From Cupriavidus neocaledonicus (GTDB taxonomy: Bacteria; Pseudomonadota; Gammaproteobacteria; Burkholderiales; Burkholderiaceae): a stretch of 64,000 bases of DNA. Within the stretch, counting starts at the first letter, position 1, and each line of letters opens with the position of its first letter. Shown one piece after another: positions 39,974 to 51,268 of this stretch. The notes under the pieces were generated by a model. That model was not told the DNA's origin, searched no databases, and was given only the letters and a program-made list of their open reading frames with translations. Position numbers and translations under genes: made by a program. The stretch is from contig NZ_AQUR01000085.1 of NCBI RefSeq assembly GCF_000372525.1, positions 1 through 64,000 on the forward strand. Direction: 5' to 3'.

Positions 39974-42178
39974 TCAGACCACGCCCATTGCCGGATCGCT
40001 GACCGTATCCGCGCCGGTCTCCATGCGTCCGGCAAAGCGGCGCGCAAACGCGGGGCTGGCTTCGCAAGTCACGACGAAGTCGTACCAGTTGCCGCTTTCG
40101 GCCACCGGCCATTCCAGCGTTTCCACCTTGCCGCGCCTGACCCGTTGCGTCCACGGGCCGTCGTCGCGGTAGGCCAGCGCCTTGACGGTGAAGGTCACGT
40201 CGGCATCGCCGTCGTTATGCAGCTTGACCTGGATGGTCGGCTTCCTGCACGGGTTGTAGCAGACCTGGATCTCGGCCGAGGTGGTGGCCGCCTCGGTGAC
40301 ATCGCCGGTGAAGGCGCGGTGATAGCCGTTGGGGCCGAGCACCCACAGGTCGTACTTGCCGCCGTCGGCATTGACGTCCCACGCGTCGTCCAGCGCCTTG
40401 CCGGCCTCGACCACGTAGCGGCGCGGGATGCGGTCCAGGTGCAGCTTGTCGTAGACATGGAACACCGCGCCCGCCTGGTGCGCGCTGCCGTTGGCGAACA
40501 GCAGGCGCACGGAGCGGGCCGCGGCATCGACGCGCGCGCTGGTATGCAGCTCATACGGCAGCTTGCGCGACGGGCGCGCGCCGGTGGCCTGCGCCGGCAG
40601 CGCGGGCGAGGCCGGCACCGGGATGGCGGGCTGCGTCTGTTGCCAGGCGGTCAGGCTGGTGGCGTCGGCGCGCGTGGTGCGCCCCGCCAGCACGGGCAGC
40701 GTCTCGGTGTTGGGCGTGGCGAAGTTGAAGGCGCTGGTCAGGTCGCCGCAGACCGCGCGGCGGTAGGCGCTGATCTGCGGCTCCATCACGCCGAAGCGCG
40801 CTTCCAGGAAGCGCAGCACCGAGGTGTGGTCGAACACCTCGGAGTTGACCCAGCCGCCGCGGCTCCACGGCGACACCACCCACAGCGGCACGCGCGGCCC
40901 CGGCCCGAAGGGCTTGCCATCCTGCGGCGGCTGCTTGGCCGTGGCGGGCGGGAAGTTGAAGTACTCGTAGGCCATCTGCGCATCGTCGAGGGTGGACTTG
41001 CCGGCCAGCGTGCCGTCCGGGTTGCGCGACGGCGCGGTCGGCGGCGGGCTGTGGTCGAAGAAGCCGTCGTTCTCGTCGAAGTTGATCAGCAGCACGGTCT
41101 TGCTCCAGACCTCGGGCGATGCCGTCAGAGCATCGAGGATGGACTGCACGTACCAGCCGCCCTTGGCCGGGCTGGACGGGCCGGGGTGCTCGCTGAACTC
41201 GGCCGGCGGGATGATCCACGATACCTGCGGCAGCCGGCCGTTGAGCACGTCGTCGCGCAGCGACTGCAGGAAGCCGCCGTCGGGCATGGTGTTGCAGAAG
41301 CCCTTGGCGAGCGGGCTGTACTGGTCGTCGATATCCGGGTTGTAGGGCGGATTGACGCCGGTGCCGGCGGTGTTGGAGAGCTTGCGTCCGTCCGGCATCT
41401 TTTCCATCTCGGCGCGCCAGTGCCGGAAGCTCATCATCTGGTTGCAGCCATAGTTGTCCGGCACGTTCTGGTAGACCTTCCAGCTCACGCCCGCGCCCTG
41501 CAGACGGTCGGCGTAGGTCTTCCAGGTCCAGCCCTCGGTGGACGGGCCCACGTCGGCGCCGGCGTTGAACTCATTGACCATCACCGCGACGTTGTCGCCG
41601 GTGGGGCCGTTGCTGCCGGTCCAGTAGAACAGGCGATTGGGGATGGTGCCGGTGTGCATCGCGCAGTGGTACGCGTCGCACAGCGTGAAGGCGTCGGCCA
41701 GCGCGCGCTGGAACGGGATCTCGGCGTTGTCGTAGTAGCCCATCGACAGCGCCTTCTTGGCCACCGGCCAGCGGTCCATGCGGCCGTGGTCCCACGCGGC
41801 CTGCGCATCGGGCCAGGTATGCGGGGTGCCGCCCGCGCGCTGCGCGTTGCCCTGGGTTTCGTCGAGGTGGTAGGGCGTCAGCGTATTGCCGTTGGCATCG
41901 GTCTGGAAGAACGCGTTCTTGCCGTTCGGCAGCGGGATCGCAAAGCGGTCGCCGTAGCCCCGCACGCCCTTGAAGGTGCCGAAGTAGTTGTCGAACGAGC
42001 GGTTTTCCAGCATCACCATGACGACGTGCTTGACGTCCTGGATGGTGCCGGTGGCGTTGTTGGCCTCGATCGCCAGGGCGCGGCGGATGCTGGGCGGGAA
42101 GCTGGCCAGCATCGCGGCGGCCGCGCCGGTGCCGAGGCTGGTCTTGAGGAACTGTCGCTTGGACGGATTGAAGGTCAT
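39974..42178 (-). CDS. Tat-exported phosphocholine-specific phospholipase C
   Basis: This 734-residue protein begins with a twin-arginine-type signal (SKRQFLKTSLGTGAAAAMLASFPPSIRRALA). The catalytic phosphoesterase domain has VMLENRSFDNYFGTFKGVRGYGDR, HYDxxEIPFQRALADAFTLCD-like and LLINFDENDGFFDHSPPPTAP segments, all typical of PlcN/PlcH enzymes that release phosphocholine from membrane lipids. Two C-terminal beta domains (about 530-725) are present, as in the family. A small lipoprotein gene lies 57 bases upstream on the same strand. Activity could serve phosphate scavenging or virulence; choice between haemolytic and non-haemolytic type is not possible here. Confidence 0.9.
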   Translation of the reverse strand: MTFNPSKRQFLKTSLGTGAAAAMLASFPPSIRRALAIEANNATGTIQDVKHVVMVMLENRSFDNYFGTFKGVRGYGDRFAIPLPNGKNAFFQTDANGNTLTPYHLDETQGNAQRAGGTPHTWPDAQAAWDHGRMDRWPVAKKALSMGYYDNAEIPFQRALADAFTLCDAYHCAMHTGTIPNRLFYWTGSNGPTGDNVAVMVNEFNAGADVGPSTEGWTWKTYADRLQGAGVSWKVYQNVPDNYGCNQMMSFRHWRAEMEKMPDGRKLSNTAGTGVNPPYNPDIDDQYSPLAKGFCNTMPDGGFLQSLRDDVLNGRLPQVSWIIPPAEFSEHPGPSSPAKGGWYVQSILDALTASPEVWSKTVLLINFDENDGFFDHSPPPTAPSRNPDGTLAGKSTLDDAQMAYEYFNFPPATAKQPPQDGKPFGPGPRVPLWVVSPWSRGGWVNSEVFDHTSVLRFLEARFGVMEPQISAYRRAVCGDLTSAFNFATPNTETLPVLAGRTTRADATSLTAWQQTQPAIPVPASPALPAQATGARPSRKLPYELHTSARVDAAARSVRLLFANGSAHQAGAVFHVYDKLHLDRIPRRYVVEAGKALDDAWDVNADGGKYDLWVLGPNGYHRAFTGDVTEAATTSAEIQVCYNPCRKPTIQVKLHNDGDADVTFTVKALAYRDDGPWTQRVRRGKVETLEWPVAESGNWYDFVVTCEASPAFARRFAGRMETGADTVSDPAMGVV

Positions 42179-42235
42179 GGCGTGGGTGGGGTCGTTCTGT
42201 GGCTGGGTCGGAAAGCGGCCCGCTTCAGGGGCACA

Positions 42236-42454
42236 TCAGGGGGCGCAACGCGTGCTGCAGTTGCCAGGCTTGCCGGTGTGGCCGGGCTTGCCGGCTGCGT
42301 CCGGCGCGTTGCCGTTGGCGGCGCTGGGCTGCAGCGTGCCGCCTCCCGCGCCGGGCGAGTCGTCGCCGCCGCAGGCGGCAAGCATCAATGCCAGGGTGAG
42401 GGTGCCGGCCGCCAGCCAGGGCCGGGCGGAATGCGACAGCAAGGTGGGTCTCAT
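42236..42454 (-). CDS. Small lipoprotein upstream of phospholipase C
   Basis: A 72-residue protein with a lipoprotein signal (AAGTLTLALMLAACGGDDSPG; the Cys after LAA would be lipidated) and a short Gly/Pro/Asn-rich tail that ends NCSTRCAP with two cysteines. I recognise no family. It is read in the same direction as the phospholipase gene and lies just before it, so co-transcription is likely; a role as a periplasmic accessory is only a guess. Confidence 0.6.
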   Translation of the reverse strand: MRPTLLSHSARPWLAAGTLTLALMLAACGGDDSPGAGGGTLQPSAANGNAPDAAGKPGHTGKPGNCSTRCAP

Positions 42455-42763
42455 TGGTGCAGGGCCTTTTCTTCGGGTTGAGGAAGAGAACGAGGGCCGC
42501 GCCCGTTGCGCCGACAGACGGCTGCACGCAGCGGACTTCCGCCGTGGCGGAGGACAAGCGCGGATCCGGCCGGATGCCGGGTAGATGGCCGGGGCTTGTC
42601 GCGACAGCGGGCGATTGTTGACGGATCAAATGTCAGATGTTTGACAGGGCGCACTTTCGGTACTTTACCTTTGTAACCAAAAGTGTCAGGGAGCGGGCGT
42701 GGCAATTGCAGGCACTGCCGGGTTGCCGCCGTTCATCCGTTCAACCCGATACAGGAGACCCCC
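42455..42763. other. Intergenic region, lipoprotein / catalase promoters
   Basis: No gene is supported here. About 120-135 bases before the catalase start are TTGACG and TTGACA hexamers and a TGTCA-N6-TGACA inverted repeat (42631-42646). These look like promoter and operator parts for catalase, but a -10 box at correct spacing is not clear. Confidence 0.35.
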
Positions 42764-44896
42764 ATGCCCGACACGTCCGACGCCAAGGCCAAGCCCACGT
42801 CAAACGCCACACCCGCCACCACCGCTCAGGGCGCTCCGGCCGGCTATGGCGATGCCCAGCGCGGCACCGGCGGAGAGCTACACCAGGTTGCCGGCGGCAC
42901 GCATGCCCCGTTGACCACCAACCAGGGCGCGCCCATCGCGGACAACCAGAACTCGCTCAAGGCCAATCCGCGCGGCCCGACCCTGCTCGAAGATTTCATC
43001 CTGCGTGAAAAAATTACACACTTCGACCATGAGCGCATTCCCGAGCGGATCGTCCATGCGCGCGGCACCGCGGCGCATGGATATTTCGAGCTGACCGATT
43101 CGCTGGCGCAATTCACCACCGCCAGCATCCTGACCGAGGTCGGCGTCAAGACGCCGGTGTTCGCGCGCTTTTCCACCGTGGCCGGCGGCGCGGGCTCGAT
43201 CGACACGCCGCGCGACGTGCGCGGCTTCGCGGTCAAGTTCTATACCAAGGAAGGCAACTGGGACCTGGTCGGCAACAACATCCCGGTGTTCTTCATCCAG
43301 GACGCGATCAAGTTCCCCGACGTGGTCCATGCGGTCAAGATGGAGCCCGACCGCGCCTTCCCGCAGGCGGCCACCGCGCACGACACCTTCTGGGACTTCA
43401 TCTCGCTGACGCCGGAGTCGATGCACATGGTCATGTGGATCATGTCGGACCGCACCATCCCGCGTTCGCTGCGCATGATCGAAGGCTTCGGCGTGCACAG
43501 CTTCCGCCTGCTCGACGACCAGGGCCGGTCCACCTTCGTCAAGTTCCACTGGCGCCCCAAGCTGGGACTGCAGTCCACGGTGTGGGACGAGGCCGTCAAG
43601 ATCGCCGGCGCCGATCCGGATTTCCATCGCCGCGACATGTTCAATGCGATCCAGTCCGGCAACTTCCCGGAATGGGAACTGGGCGTGCAGCTGTTCACCG
43701 AAGCCGATGCGGCCAAATTCCCGTTCGACCATCTCGATGCGACCAAGATCATCCCCGAGGAGACCGTGCCGCTGAAGATCATCGGCCGCATGGTGCTGGA
43801 CCGCTGGCCCGACAATTTCTTCGCCGAGACTGAGCAGGTGGCGTTCTGCCCCGCCAACATCGTGCGCGGCATCGATTTCTCCAACGATCCCCTGCTGCTG
43901 GGCCGGCTGTTCTCGTACCTCGACACACAACTGCTGCGCCTGGGCGGTCCCAACTTCAACCAGATTCCGGTGAACGCGCCCAAGTGCCCGTTCGCCAACC
44001 ACCAGCGCGACGGCCATATGCAGATGCAGCGGCCCAGGGGACGCGTCGCATATGAGCCCAATTCGCTGTCCGACGACTCGCCGCGCGAGACGCCCGACCT
44101 GGGCTTCCGTCACGCGCTGGTGCCCGAGCAGGGTGACAAGGGCCGCATCCGCCCCGAGACCTTTGCCGACCACTACAGCCAGGCGCGCCTGTTCTACCGC
44201 AGCCAGACCCGCGCCGAACAGGCGCATATCGCCTCGGCGCTGGTGTTCGAGCTGTCGAAGGTCGAGCACGTCCATGTACGCGAGCGCATGGTGGCCCACC
44301 TGCTCAATATCGACCCCGACCTGGGCCGGCGCGTGGCCGACGGCCTGGCGCTGGACCAGGTGCCCGAGCCGTTGCCCACCGCCGTGCCGGTGCAGGACCT
44401 GCCGCCGTCGCCGGCGCTGCAGATCATCGGCAAGATGAAAGACACGCTGCAGGGACGCGAGATCGGCATCCTGGTCGCCGACGGCTCCGACGGCGCCGCC
44501 GTCGAGGCGATCCGCCAGGCGGCCAGCGCCGCCGGCGCCACGGTAAAGATCGTCGCGCCCAAGGTGGGCGGCGCGGTGCTGGCCGATGGGACGAAGCTGC
44601 CGGCGGATGGGCAGCTGGCCGGGACGCCGTCGGTGATGTTCGATGCCGTGGCCATCATCCTTGGTGCCGACGCCGCCGCCATGCTGGTACAGGAGAGCGC
44701 GGCGCTGGACTTTGTCTGCTTTGCCTACGCGCACCTGAAGGCGATCGCGGTCGATGCCGGCGGCGAGGCACTGCTCACGCACGCTAACCTGCAGCCGGAC
44801 AACGGCATCGTGCCGGCCAGCGACCCGGCGCGGTTCATCGCCGCGGCCAAGACCCGGCAATGGGATCGCGAGCCGCAGGTGCGGATGCTCGCCTGA
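42764..44896 (+). CDS. katE: Large-subunit catalase, HPII/KatE type
   Basis: The ATG at 42764 (AGGAGACCCCC before it) gives 710 residues, the size of clade 2 catalases. [15 protein letters not shown] contains the distal His; [18 protein letters not shown] has the distal Asn; [23 protein letters not shown] holds the proximal haem Tyr region. The extra C-terminal domain (about 570-705: [22 protein letters not shown]) is the DJ-1/amidotransferase-like flavodoxin fold unique to large catalases. It removes hydrogen peroxide in the cytoplasm, usually in stationary phase. A small DUF2795 gene follows on the same strand. Confidence 0.95.
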   Translation: MPDTSDAKAKPTSNATPATTAQGAPAGYGDAQRGTGGELHQVAGGTHAPLTTNQGAPIADNQNSLKANPRGPTLLEDFILREKITHFDHERIPERIVHARGTAAHGYFELTDSLAQFTTASILTEVGVKTPVFARFSTVAGGAGSIDTPRDVRGFAVKFYTKEGNWDLVGNNIPVFFIQDAIKFPDVVHAVKMEPDRAFPQAATAHDTFWDFISLTPESMHMVMWIMSDRTIPRSLRMIEGFGVHSFRLLDDQGRSTFVKFHWRPKLGLQSTVWDEAVKIAGADPDFHRRDMFNAIQSGNFPEWELGVQLFTEADAAKFPFDHLDATKIIPEETVPLKIIGRMVLDRWPDNFFAETEQVAFCPANIVRGIDFSNDPLLLGRLFSYLDTQLLRLGGPNFNQIPVNAPKCPFANHQRDGHMQMQRPRGRVAYEPNSLSDDSPRETPDLGFRHALVPEQGDKGRIRPETFADHYSQARLFYRSQTRAEQAHIASALVFELSKVEHVHVRERMVAHLLNIDPDLGRRVADGLALDQVPEPLPTAVPVQDLPPSPALQIIGKMKDTLQGREIGILVADGSDGAAVEAIRQAASAAGATVKIVAPKVGGAVLADGTKLPADGQLAGTPSVMFDAVAIILGADAAAMLVQESAALDFVCFAYAHLKAIAVDAGGEALLTHANLQPDNGIVPASDPARFIAAAKTRQWDREPQVRMLA

Positions 44897-45028
44897 CGCC
44901 GTGCACCGGCGGCCAGGGGGGCCGTTACGGGTACGCTCCTTGCACGCGCCCCCACGGCGCCGGCCCGCTGCCGCGCTGTGGCGGCGGGTCGGCGCTTCCT
45001 AGTTGAAACGCAAGACAAGGAGTGCAAG

Positions 45029-45265
45029 ATGACCACGCGTAACCAGGAGCAAGGCAAGTCCGCAGATGCCGCCGGCATGCCCAACCCGATCGAACTGCAG
45101 CGTGCGCTCAAGGGCGTGGATTACCCGGCCACGCGCGAGCAACTGGTGGACAAGGCGCGCGAGGCCGGCGCCGACGAGGCCATCACCCGCGCGCTCGAGG
45201 CGATCGATGACCGGGAATATGAAGACCCCGCCCAGGTGTCGGAAGCCGTGGCGCGCGGGCGCTGA
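45029..45265 (+). CDS. DUF2795 domain protein
   Basis: The ATG at 45029 follows AAGGAGTGCAAG and gives 78 residues. MPNPIELQRALKGVDYPATREQLVDKAREAGADEAITRALEAIDD is the DUF2795 helix-turn-helix-like repeat found in small stress-associated proteins. It is preceded by a low-complexity N-terminus. It lies downstream of the catalase and may be part of the same stationary-phase response. The function of the family is unknown. Confidence 0.8.
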   Translation: MTTRNQEQGKSADAAGMPNPIELQRALKGVDYPATREQLVDKAREAGADEAITRALEAIDDREYEDPAQVSEAVARGR

Positions 45266-45691
45266 GGCAGACGCTGCAATTCTTTCGCTGCATCGTTGTA
45301 AAGCCCGGCAGGCCGGATGCCGGAACCGGCCCGCGATGCCATGGCACGCGATGACGCCTCGGCAAAGGCGGGCGTTCCCGGCGCGCTGCATACCCGCAAT
45401 GGTTTGAATCCCGGCGCGCGACGAGTGGCGATGCGCGCACGTCCGCACGCCCCCCTGCTTGTTTGCCCGTCTCCCCACTCTCGTAGGGCAAAGTTTGCTC
45501 CCGGCCGACCGTTAGCCAGCGCACGAAGAGCACGGATGTGCGCGGCCGGCCATGGCCGTCACCGCGTCGTATACCGTGCCGGACAGATGGAACGGGCGCT
45601 TTGGTGTTTGCGGGCCGATGGTTCGGCACGCAAGGCAGTCATCACAACAAACGAAGCGTAAATGTCCCGCTGATCGGGAAGGGGAGGGAGC
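45266..45691. other. Intergenic region upstream of the chemoreceptor
   Basis: No gene is supported in these 426 bases. It contains a sigma-28-like promoter candidate at 45489-45515; the rest looks featureless. Confidence 0.45.
45489..45515 (+). promoter_or_regulatory. Sigma-28-like promoter for the chemoreceptor
   Basis: CAAAGTTT (45489-45496), an 11-base spacer, then ACCGTTAG (45508-45515) resemble the flagellar sigma consensus TAAAGTTT-N11-GCCGATAA (7 of 8 and 5 of 8 matches). It is 177 bases before the chemoreceptor start. Chemotaxis genes are commonly sigma-28 dependent, which makes the site plausible. Confidence 0.35.
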
Positions 45692-47326
45692 ATGAATTTC
45701 AGGAGCCTGTCTATCCGCACGCGCCTGCTGGCCGGTTTTGGCACGCTGGCGGGCGTGGTGCTGGTGGTGTCGGCGTATTCGTTGCACGCGCTTGGCGAGG
45801 CGACGGCGGGGTTCAATGACTACCTGAACGGGTTGAATGCCCGGGCGGAAATGGCGGCCCAGGTGCGCAGCGCGGTCGACCGGCGTGCCATCGCGGCGCG
45901 CAACCTGGTGCTGGTGACGGACGCGGCAGAGCTGGAGCGCGAGAAGGCCGACGCCCTGCGCGCGCATGCAGACGTGCAGGCGCGGCTGGCGCGGCTCAGC
46001 GAGATGGTGCGCCAGCCTGGCGTCGGCGAAGAGGCGCGCAAGCTGGTCGACGATGTCGCCAGGGTCGAGGCGCAGTATGGTCCGGTTGCCACCGGCATTG
46101 TCGGGCTGGCGGTCGAGCGCAAGGTCGAGGAGGCCATCGGCCGGATCGAAAAGCAATGCCGTCCGTTGCTGGCGGCGCTGATCAAGTCGACCGATGCCTA
46201 CGCCGAGTTCACCAGGGGCCGCCAGAAGGAGATGGAGCACAGGCTCGAGGCGGACTACGAGCGCCAGCGCAACCTGCTGGTGCTGATCTCGCTGGTGTCC
46301 GCGGTCATTGCGCTGGCCGGCGGCGTGCTGATCACGCGTGCCATCACGCGCCCGATCCTGCGTGCGGTCGAGGTCGCGGGCACCGTTGCCGGCGGCGACC
46401 TGGGCGCGCGCATCGAAGTGGACCGCCATGACGAGACCGGCCGCCTGCTGGCGGCGTTGCGCGACATGAACGAGCGCCTGACCGCCACCGTCACCCGCGT
46501 GCGCGCCAGCAGCGGCAATATCGCCATCAGCACCAGCGAGATCGCCCGCGGCAATGCCGACCTGAGCAGCCGCACCGAGGAGCAGGCGGCCTCGCTGGAG
46601 CAGACCGCGGCCAGCATGGAGGAACTGACCGAGACCGTGCGCCAGAACACCGAGAATGCGCGCCAGGCCAGCGAACTCGCGCGCAGCGCCGCCGACGTGG
46701 CGCAGCGCGGCAGCACCACGGTGCAGCGCGTGGTCGGCACGATGCAGGACATCAGCGCCAGCTCGAGCAAGATCGCGGAGATCACCGGCATCATCGAGGG
46801 CATTGCTTTCCAGACCAATATCCTGGCGCTGAACGCCGCGGTGGAAGCAGCGCGCGCCGGCGAGCAGGGCCGCGGCTTTGCCGTGGTGGCGAGCGAGGTG
46901 CGCGGGCTGGCCCAGCGCTCGTCCAGCGCGGCCAAGGAGATCAAGGACCTGATCGAGGCCTCGGGGCGGCAGGTGCAGGATGGCTCGTCGCTGGCGAGCG
47001 AGGCCGGCCAGACCATGGCCGAGGTGACCCAGGCGGTGGCGCGCGTGACCGGCATCGTCGAGGAGATCGCGACGGCGTCGGCGGAGCAGACCCGCGGCAT
47101 CGAGCAGGTCAACCAGGCCATCGTGCAGATCGACCAGGTCACGCAGCAGAACGCGTCGCTGGTGAGCGAAGCGGCCAATGCCTCGCGCGCGCTGGAAGAG
47201 CAGGGCCGCGAACTGAGCGAGGTGGTGGCGTTCTTCCGCCTGCCCGGCGAAGCGTGGGCCGTGCCGGCGGGCGCCGGTACGCTGGCCGCGCAGCGGCGCG
47301 CGCCGCATCAGCTGGCCGCTGCCTAG
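45692..47326 (+). CDS. Methyl-accepting chemotaxis protein
   Basis: A 544-residue chemoreceptor. A membrane helix (about 10-30: [23 protein letters not shown]), a four-helix-bundle ligand domain (about 31-188), a second helix (about 190-212: [21 protein letters not shown]), a HAMP domain, and the methyl-accepting signalling domain with hairpin tip [32 protein letters not shown]. The C-terminus is Ala-rich and lacks the NWETF-type CheR/CheB tether, so methylation depends on other receptors or weaker binding. Ligand unknown. Start ATG has GGGAGGGAGC before it. Confidence 0.92.
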   Translation: MNFRSLSIRTRLLAGFGTLAGVVLVVSAYSLHALGEATAGFNDYLNGLNARAEMAAQVRSAVDRRAIAARNLVLVTDAAELEREKADALRAHADVQARLARLSEMVRQPGVGEEARKLVDDVARVEAQYGPVATGIVGLAVERKVEEAIGRIEKQCRPLLAALIKSTDAYAEFTRGRQKEMEHRLEADYERQRNLLVLISLVSAVIALAGGVLITRAITRPILRAVEVAGTVAGGDLGARIEVDRHDETGRLLAALRDMNERLTATVTRVRASSGNIAISTSEIARGNADLSSRTEEQAASLEQTAASMEELTETVRQNTENARQASELARSAADVAQRGSTTVQRVVGTMQDISASSSKIAEITGIIEGIAFQTNILALNAAVEAARAGEQGRGFAVVASEVRGLAQRSSSAAKEIKDLIEASGRQVQDGSSLASEAGQTMAEVTQAVARVTGIVEEIATASAEQTRGIEQVNQAIVQIDQVTQQNASLVSEAANASRALEEQGRELSEVVAFFRLPGEAWAVPAGAGTLAAQRRAPHQLAAA

Positions 47327-47407
47327 GGGCCAGCCGGAGGGCGGCGCGGCTGCAAGGCGGCGGCGGGGCGGGTAAACTGGCCGCTTCCTCCTCCCCTTGC
47401 CACCGCC

Positions 47408-48376
47408 ATGACCGCCCTGCCGATCTCCTTCGACGACGTTGCCGCCGCGCACGAACGTATCCGCGCGGCCGCCCACCGCACCCCGGTGCTGACCTCCGCC
47501 ACCGCCGACGCGGCCACCGGGGCGCAGCTGTTCTTCAAGTGCGAGAACTTCCAGCGCATCGGCGCCTTCAAGTTCCGCGGCGCCTACAACGCGATTGCCC
47601 AGTTCACCCCGCAGCAGAAGGCAGGCGGCGTGCTGGCGTTCTCTTCCGGCAACCACGCGCAGGCGATCGCGCTGTCGGCGCGCCTGCGCGGCGTGCAGGC
47701 GGTGATCGTGATGCCGCAGGACGCCCCCGCGATCAAGATCGAGGCCACGCGCGGCTATGGCGCCGAGGTGGTGCTGTACGACCGCTACCGGGACGACCGC
47801 GAGGCCCTGGGCCGGCGCATCGCCGGCGAGCGCGGCATGACCCTGATCCCGCCCTACGACCACCCGCACGTGATGGCCGGGCAGGGCACGGCCGCCAAGG
47901 AACTGTTCGAGGAAACCGGCCCGCTCGACATGCTGGTGGTGTGCCTGGGCGGCGGCGGCCTGCTGTCGGGCTGCGCGGTTGCGGCACGGGCGATGTCGCC
48001 CGGCTGCGCGGTGTATGGCGTCGAGCCCGAGGCCGGCAACGACGGCCAGCGCAGCCTGCGCGGCGGCGAGATCGTCCGCATCGATACCCCGCGCACCATT
48101 GCCGATGGCGCCCAGACGCCTTACCTCGGCAATCACACCTTCGCCGTGATCCGCGAACTGGTCACGGACATCGCTACCGTGTCGGATGCCGAACTGGTCG
48201 AGACCATGAAGTTCTTCGCCGGGCGCATGAAGATCGTCGCCGAGCCCACCGGCTGCCTGGCCGCGGCCGCGGTGCTGCACGGCAAGCTCGATGTCAAGGG
48301 CAAGCGCGTGGGCATCATCGTGTCGGGCGGCAATGTGGATCTGGCGGCGTTTGCGGGATTTGTCGGGGGGCATTGA
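47408..48376 (+). CDS. Threonine/serine dehydratase (serine racemase-like)
   Basis: A 322-residue PLP fold-type II enzyme. The PLP lysine is in GAFKFRGAYNAI, with SSGNHAQAIALSARL (substrate loop), CLGGGGLLSGCAV (phosphate-binding glycine loop) and SGGNVDL near the end. There is no C-terminal ACT regulatory domain, so it belongs to the short catabolic threonine dehydratase/serine racemase/threo-3-hydroxyaspartate ammonia-lyase group rather than biosynthetic IlvA. It would convert threonine or serine to a 2-oxo acid and ammonia. It stands between a chemoreceptor and RtcB with no shared function evident. Confidence 0.88.
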   Translation: MTALPISFDDVAAAHERIRAAAHRTPVLTSATADAATGAQLFFKCENFQRIGAFKFRGAYNAIAQFTPQQKAGGVLAFSSGNHAQAIALSARLRGVQAVIVMPQDAPAIKIEATRGYGAEVVLYDRYRDDREALGRRIAGERGMTLIPPYDHPHVMAGQGTAAKELFEETGPLDMLVVCLGGGGLLSGCAVAARAMSPGCAVYGVEPEAGNDGQRSLRGGEIVRIDTPRTIADGAQTPYLGNHTFAVIRELVTDIATVSDAELVETMKFFAGRMKIVAEPTGCLAAAAVLHGKLDVKGKRVGIIVSGGNVDLAAFAGFVGGH

Positions 48377-48453
48377 CGGCGCGGTAGCCGGGGAATCCTT
48401 GCCGGACCCGGGCCTCTAAGCTCCAGACAGCTCCACTGGAGCACGGCAAGCAC

Positions 48454-49683
<1,230 letters not shown>

Positions 49684-49892
49684 GCGCAGCCACCGGGGCA
49701 GGTCATGCCGCGTTCCTTCCCGGCTGGGGTCCTGTCAAAGATTCTTAACTCGCGCGCAAGAAGATTTACTTCGGACTGCGGCGAACCTCGGCGATGATGG
49801 CGTGGCTGTCCGCTCCAACCGGACGGCCACGACCCTTTCCGGACGGCGGGGGATGGCACCGCCTGCTGGTACCAACACCTGTGAGGTTCGCT

Positions 49893-50714
49893 ATGTACCG
49901 TGTATTGAGCATTGCCATGCTGGGGATCTCGCTTGCGGCGTGCGCCAGCCCGGCACCGACGGCTTCGGCGGGGCAACGAGGCACGGGCGCGCCAGCCGCC
50001 CCAGCCGCGGCCGTCCAGCCCGCGGCGGACGGCAAGGCGCCCGCGGATGCGGTAGATCCGGCGGTGATCCAGGCACTGAACCGGATGGGCGGCTATCTGG
50101 CGACGCTGAAGCGCTTCAGCGTGGATATCGACCTGGACGGCGAACGGGTGCTGGCCGATGGCCAGAAACTGCAGCACAGCGCCGCCGCCACCATCGACGC
50201 CCAGCGGCCCAACAAGATGCGGGTGCGGATGGAGAGCGCGCGCGGACAACGGCAGCTGATCTACGACGGCAAGACCGTCACCCTCTACCAGCCGGCGCAG
50301 AAGACCTATGCGTCCACTGCCGCGACGCAGAACCTCGGCGAACTGGTGATGCACCTGCGCCAGCGTTTCGGTGTTGAAGTGCCGCTGGACGACCTGTTCC
50401 TGTGGGGCACGCCCGCCGCGCCGCTGGACCATATCACCTCGGCCATGAACGCGGGCACTGACCTGATCGATGGCGACCTGTGCGACCACTACGCGCTGCG
50501 CCAGGGAGCGGTGGACTGGCAGATCTGGATTGCCCGCGGCAACCGCCCGGTGCCGCGCAAGCTGGTGATCACCAACCGCGCCGACGAGGCGCGCCCGCAG
50601 TCGGTGACCTGGCTGGACTGGAACGTGAAGCCGGCGTTCAAGGACGCGGTGTTCCGCTTTACGCCGCCGCCGGGGGCCCGTGAAGCCAGGCTCGTTCCGC
50701 TCAAGACCCAGTGA
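49893..50714 (+). CDS. DUF2092 LolA-like lipoprotein
   Basis: The ATG at 49893 (MYRVLSIAMLGISLAACASP) gives 273 residues with a lipoprotein signal and lipobox Cys. After an Ala/Pro-rich linker the DUF2092 domain (about 58-265) has LATLKRFSVDIDLDGERVL, PNKMRVRMESARGQRQLIYDGKTVTLYQPAQKTYAS and DWQIWIARGNRPVPRKLVITN, resembling LolA/outer-membrane lipoprotein carrier folds. It could handle lipids or hydrophobic ligands in the periplasm. It is followed 11 bases later by an exported cysteine-pair protein, very likely in the same operon. Confidence 0.85.
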   Translation: MYRVLSIAMLGISLAACASPAPTASAGQRGTGAPAAPAAAVQPAADGKAPADAVDPAVIQALNRMGGYLATLKRFSVDIDLDGERVLADGQKLQHSAAATIDAQRPNKMRVRMESARGQRQLIYDGKTVTLYQPAQKTYASTAATQNLGELVMHLRQRFGVEVPLDDLFLWGTPAAPLDHITSAMNAGTDLIDGDLCDHYALRQGAVDWQIWIARGNRPVPRKLVITNRADEARPQSVTWLDWNVKPAFKDAVFRFTPPPGAREARLVPLKTQ

Positions 50715-50725
50715 AGGAGAGGCAG

Positions 50726-51211
50726 ATGAAACGTCCCGTCGAGAAGTCCATCCTGGCGCTGGTGGGTGCGGTCCTGCTTGCCGGCCACTGGGTTCCGCAG
50801 GCGCAGGCGCGCCAGGGCGCCCACGCCGCGGCGCGCGGCGGCGGCGCGGCGCATGCCAGCCGCCCGGTCGAGAACCGGGCCGACGTGCGTACCAATAACG
50901 TCCGCAGCGCGAGCGTAAACAGCGTCAATGCCAGCCGCAACGTGAACGTCAATACCAACCGGAACGTCAACGTCAACGTCGATACGCACGGCGGATGCTG
51001 CGGCTGGGACAATGACTATCACCCGGTGGCAACGGCAGCCGCCGTCACCGCGACGGTGGCGGTCACCTCGGCCGTGGTGGGATCCATGGTGCGCTCGGTG
51101 CCGCCAAGCTGCGTGCCGGTGAACTATGGCGGCATGGTGTACCAGCAGTGCGGCAGCACCTGGTACCTGCCGCAGGGATCGCAGTACGTCGTGGTGAATC
51201 CGCCGTACTGA
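50726..51211 (+). CDS. Exported Asn/Val-repeat protein
   Basis: The ATG at 50726 has GGAGAGGCAG ahead of it and gives 161 residues. A signal peptide (ILALVGAVLLAGHWVPQAQARQ) precedes a low-complexity stretch (about 30-90) of NVRSASVNSVNASRNVNVN-type repeats with alternating Asn and Val, then GGCCGWDNDYHPVATAAAVTATVAVTSAVVGSMV, a hydrophobic Ala/Val segment like a glycine-zipper membrane region, and a C-terminal CVPVNYGGMVYQQCGSTWYLP domain. It resembles small outer-membrane or surface proteins seen next to DUF2092 genes. Function is unknown. Confidence 0.8.
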   Translation: MKRPVEKSILALVGAVLLAGHWVPQAQARQGAHAAARGGGAAHASRPVENRADVRTNNVRSASVNSVNASRNVNVNTNRNVNVNVDTHGGCCGWDNDYHPVATAAAVTATVAVTSAVVGSMVRSVPPSCVPVNYGGMVYQQCGSTWYLPQGSQYVVVNPPY

Positions 51212-51268
51212 AGGCGTGACGCCTGCGGCCGCCCGTTGCCGAGGCAGCGTGGCGCAGCCGCGGCGGCG

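Noticed and set aside
40145..42481. 778-codon frame antisense to phospholipase C
   Set aside because: A shadow of the conserved lipase gene, with no motif or signal peptide.
45512..48373. 953-codon frame antisense to chemoreceptor and dehydratase
   Set aside because: It spans two well-supported genes on the opposite strand and is rich in Arg, Gly and His, which is typical of shadow frames.
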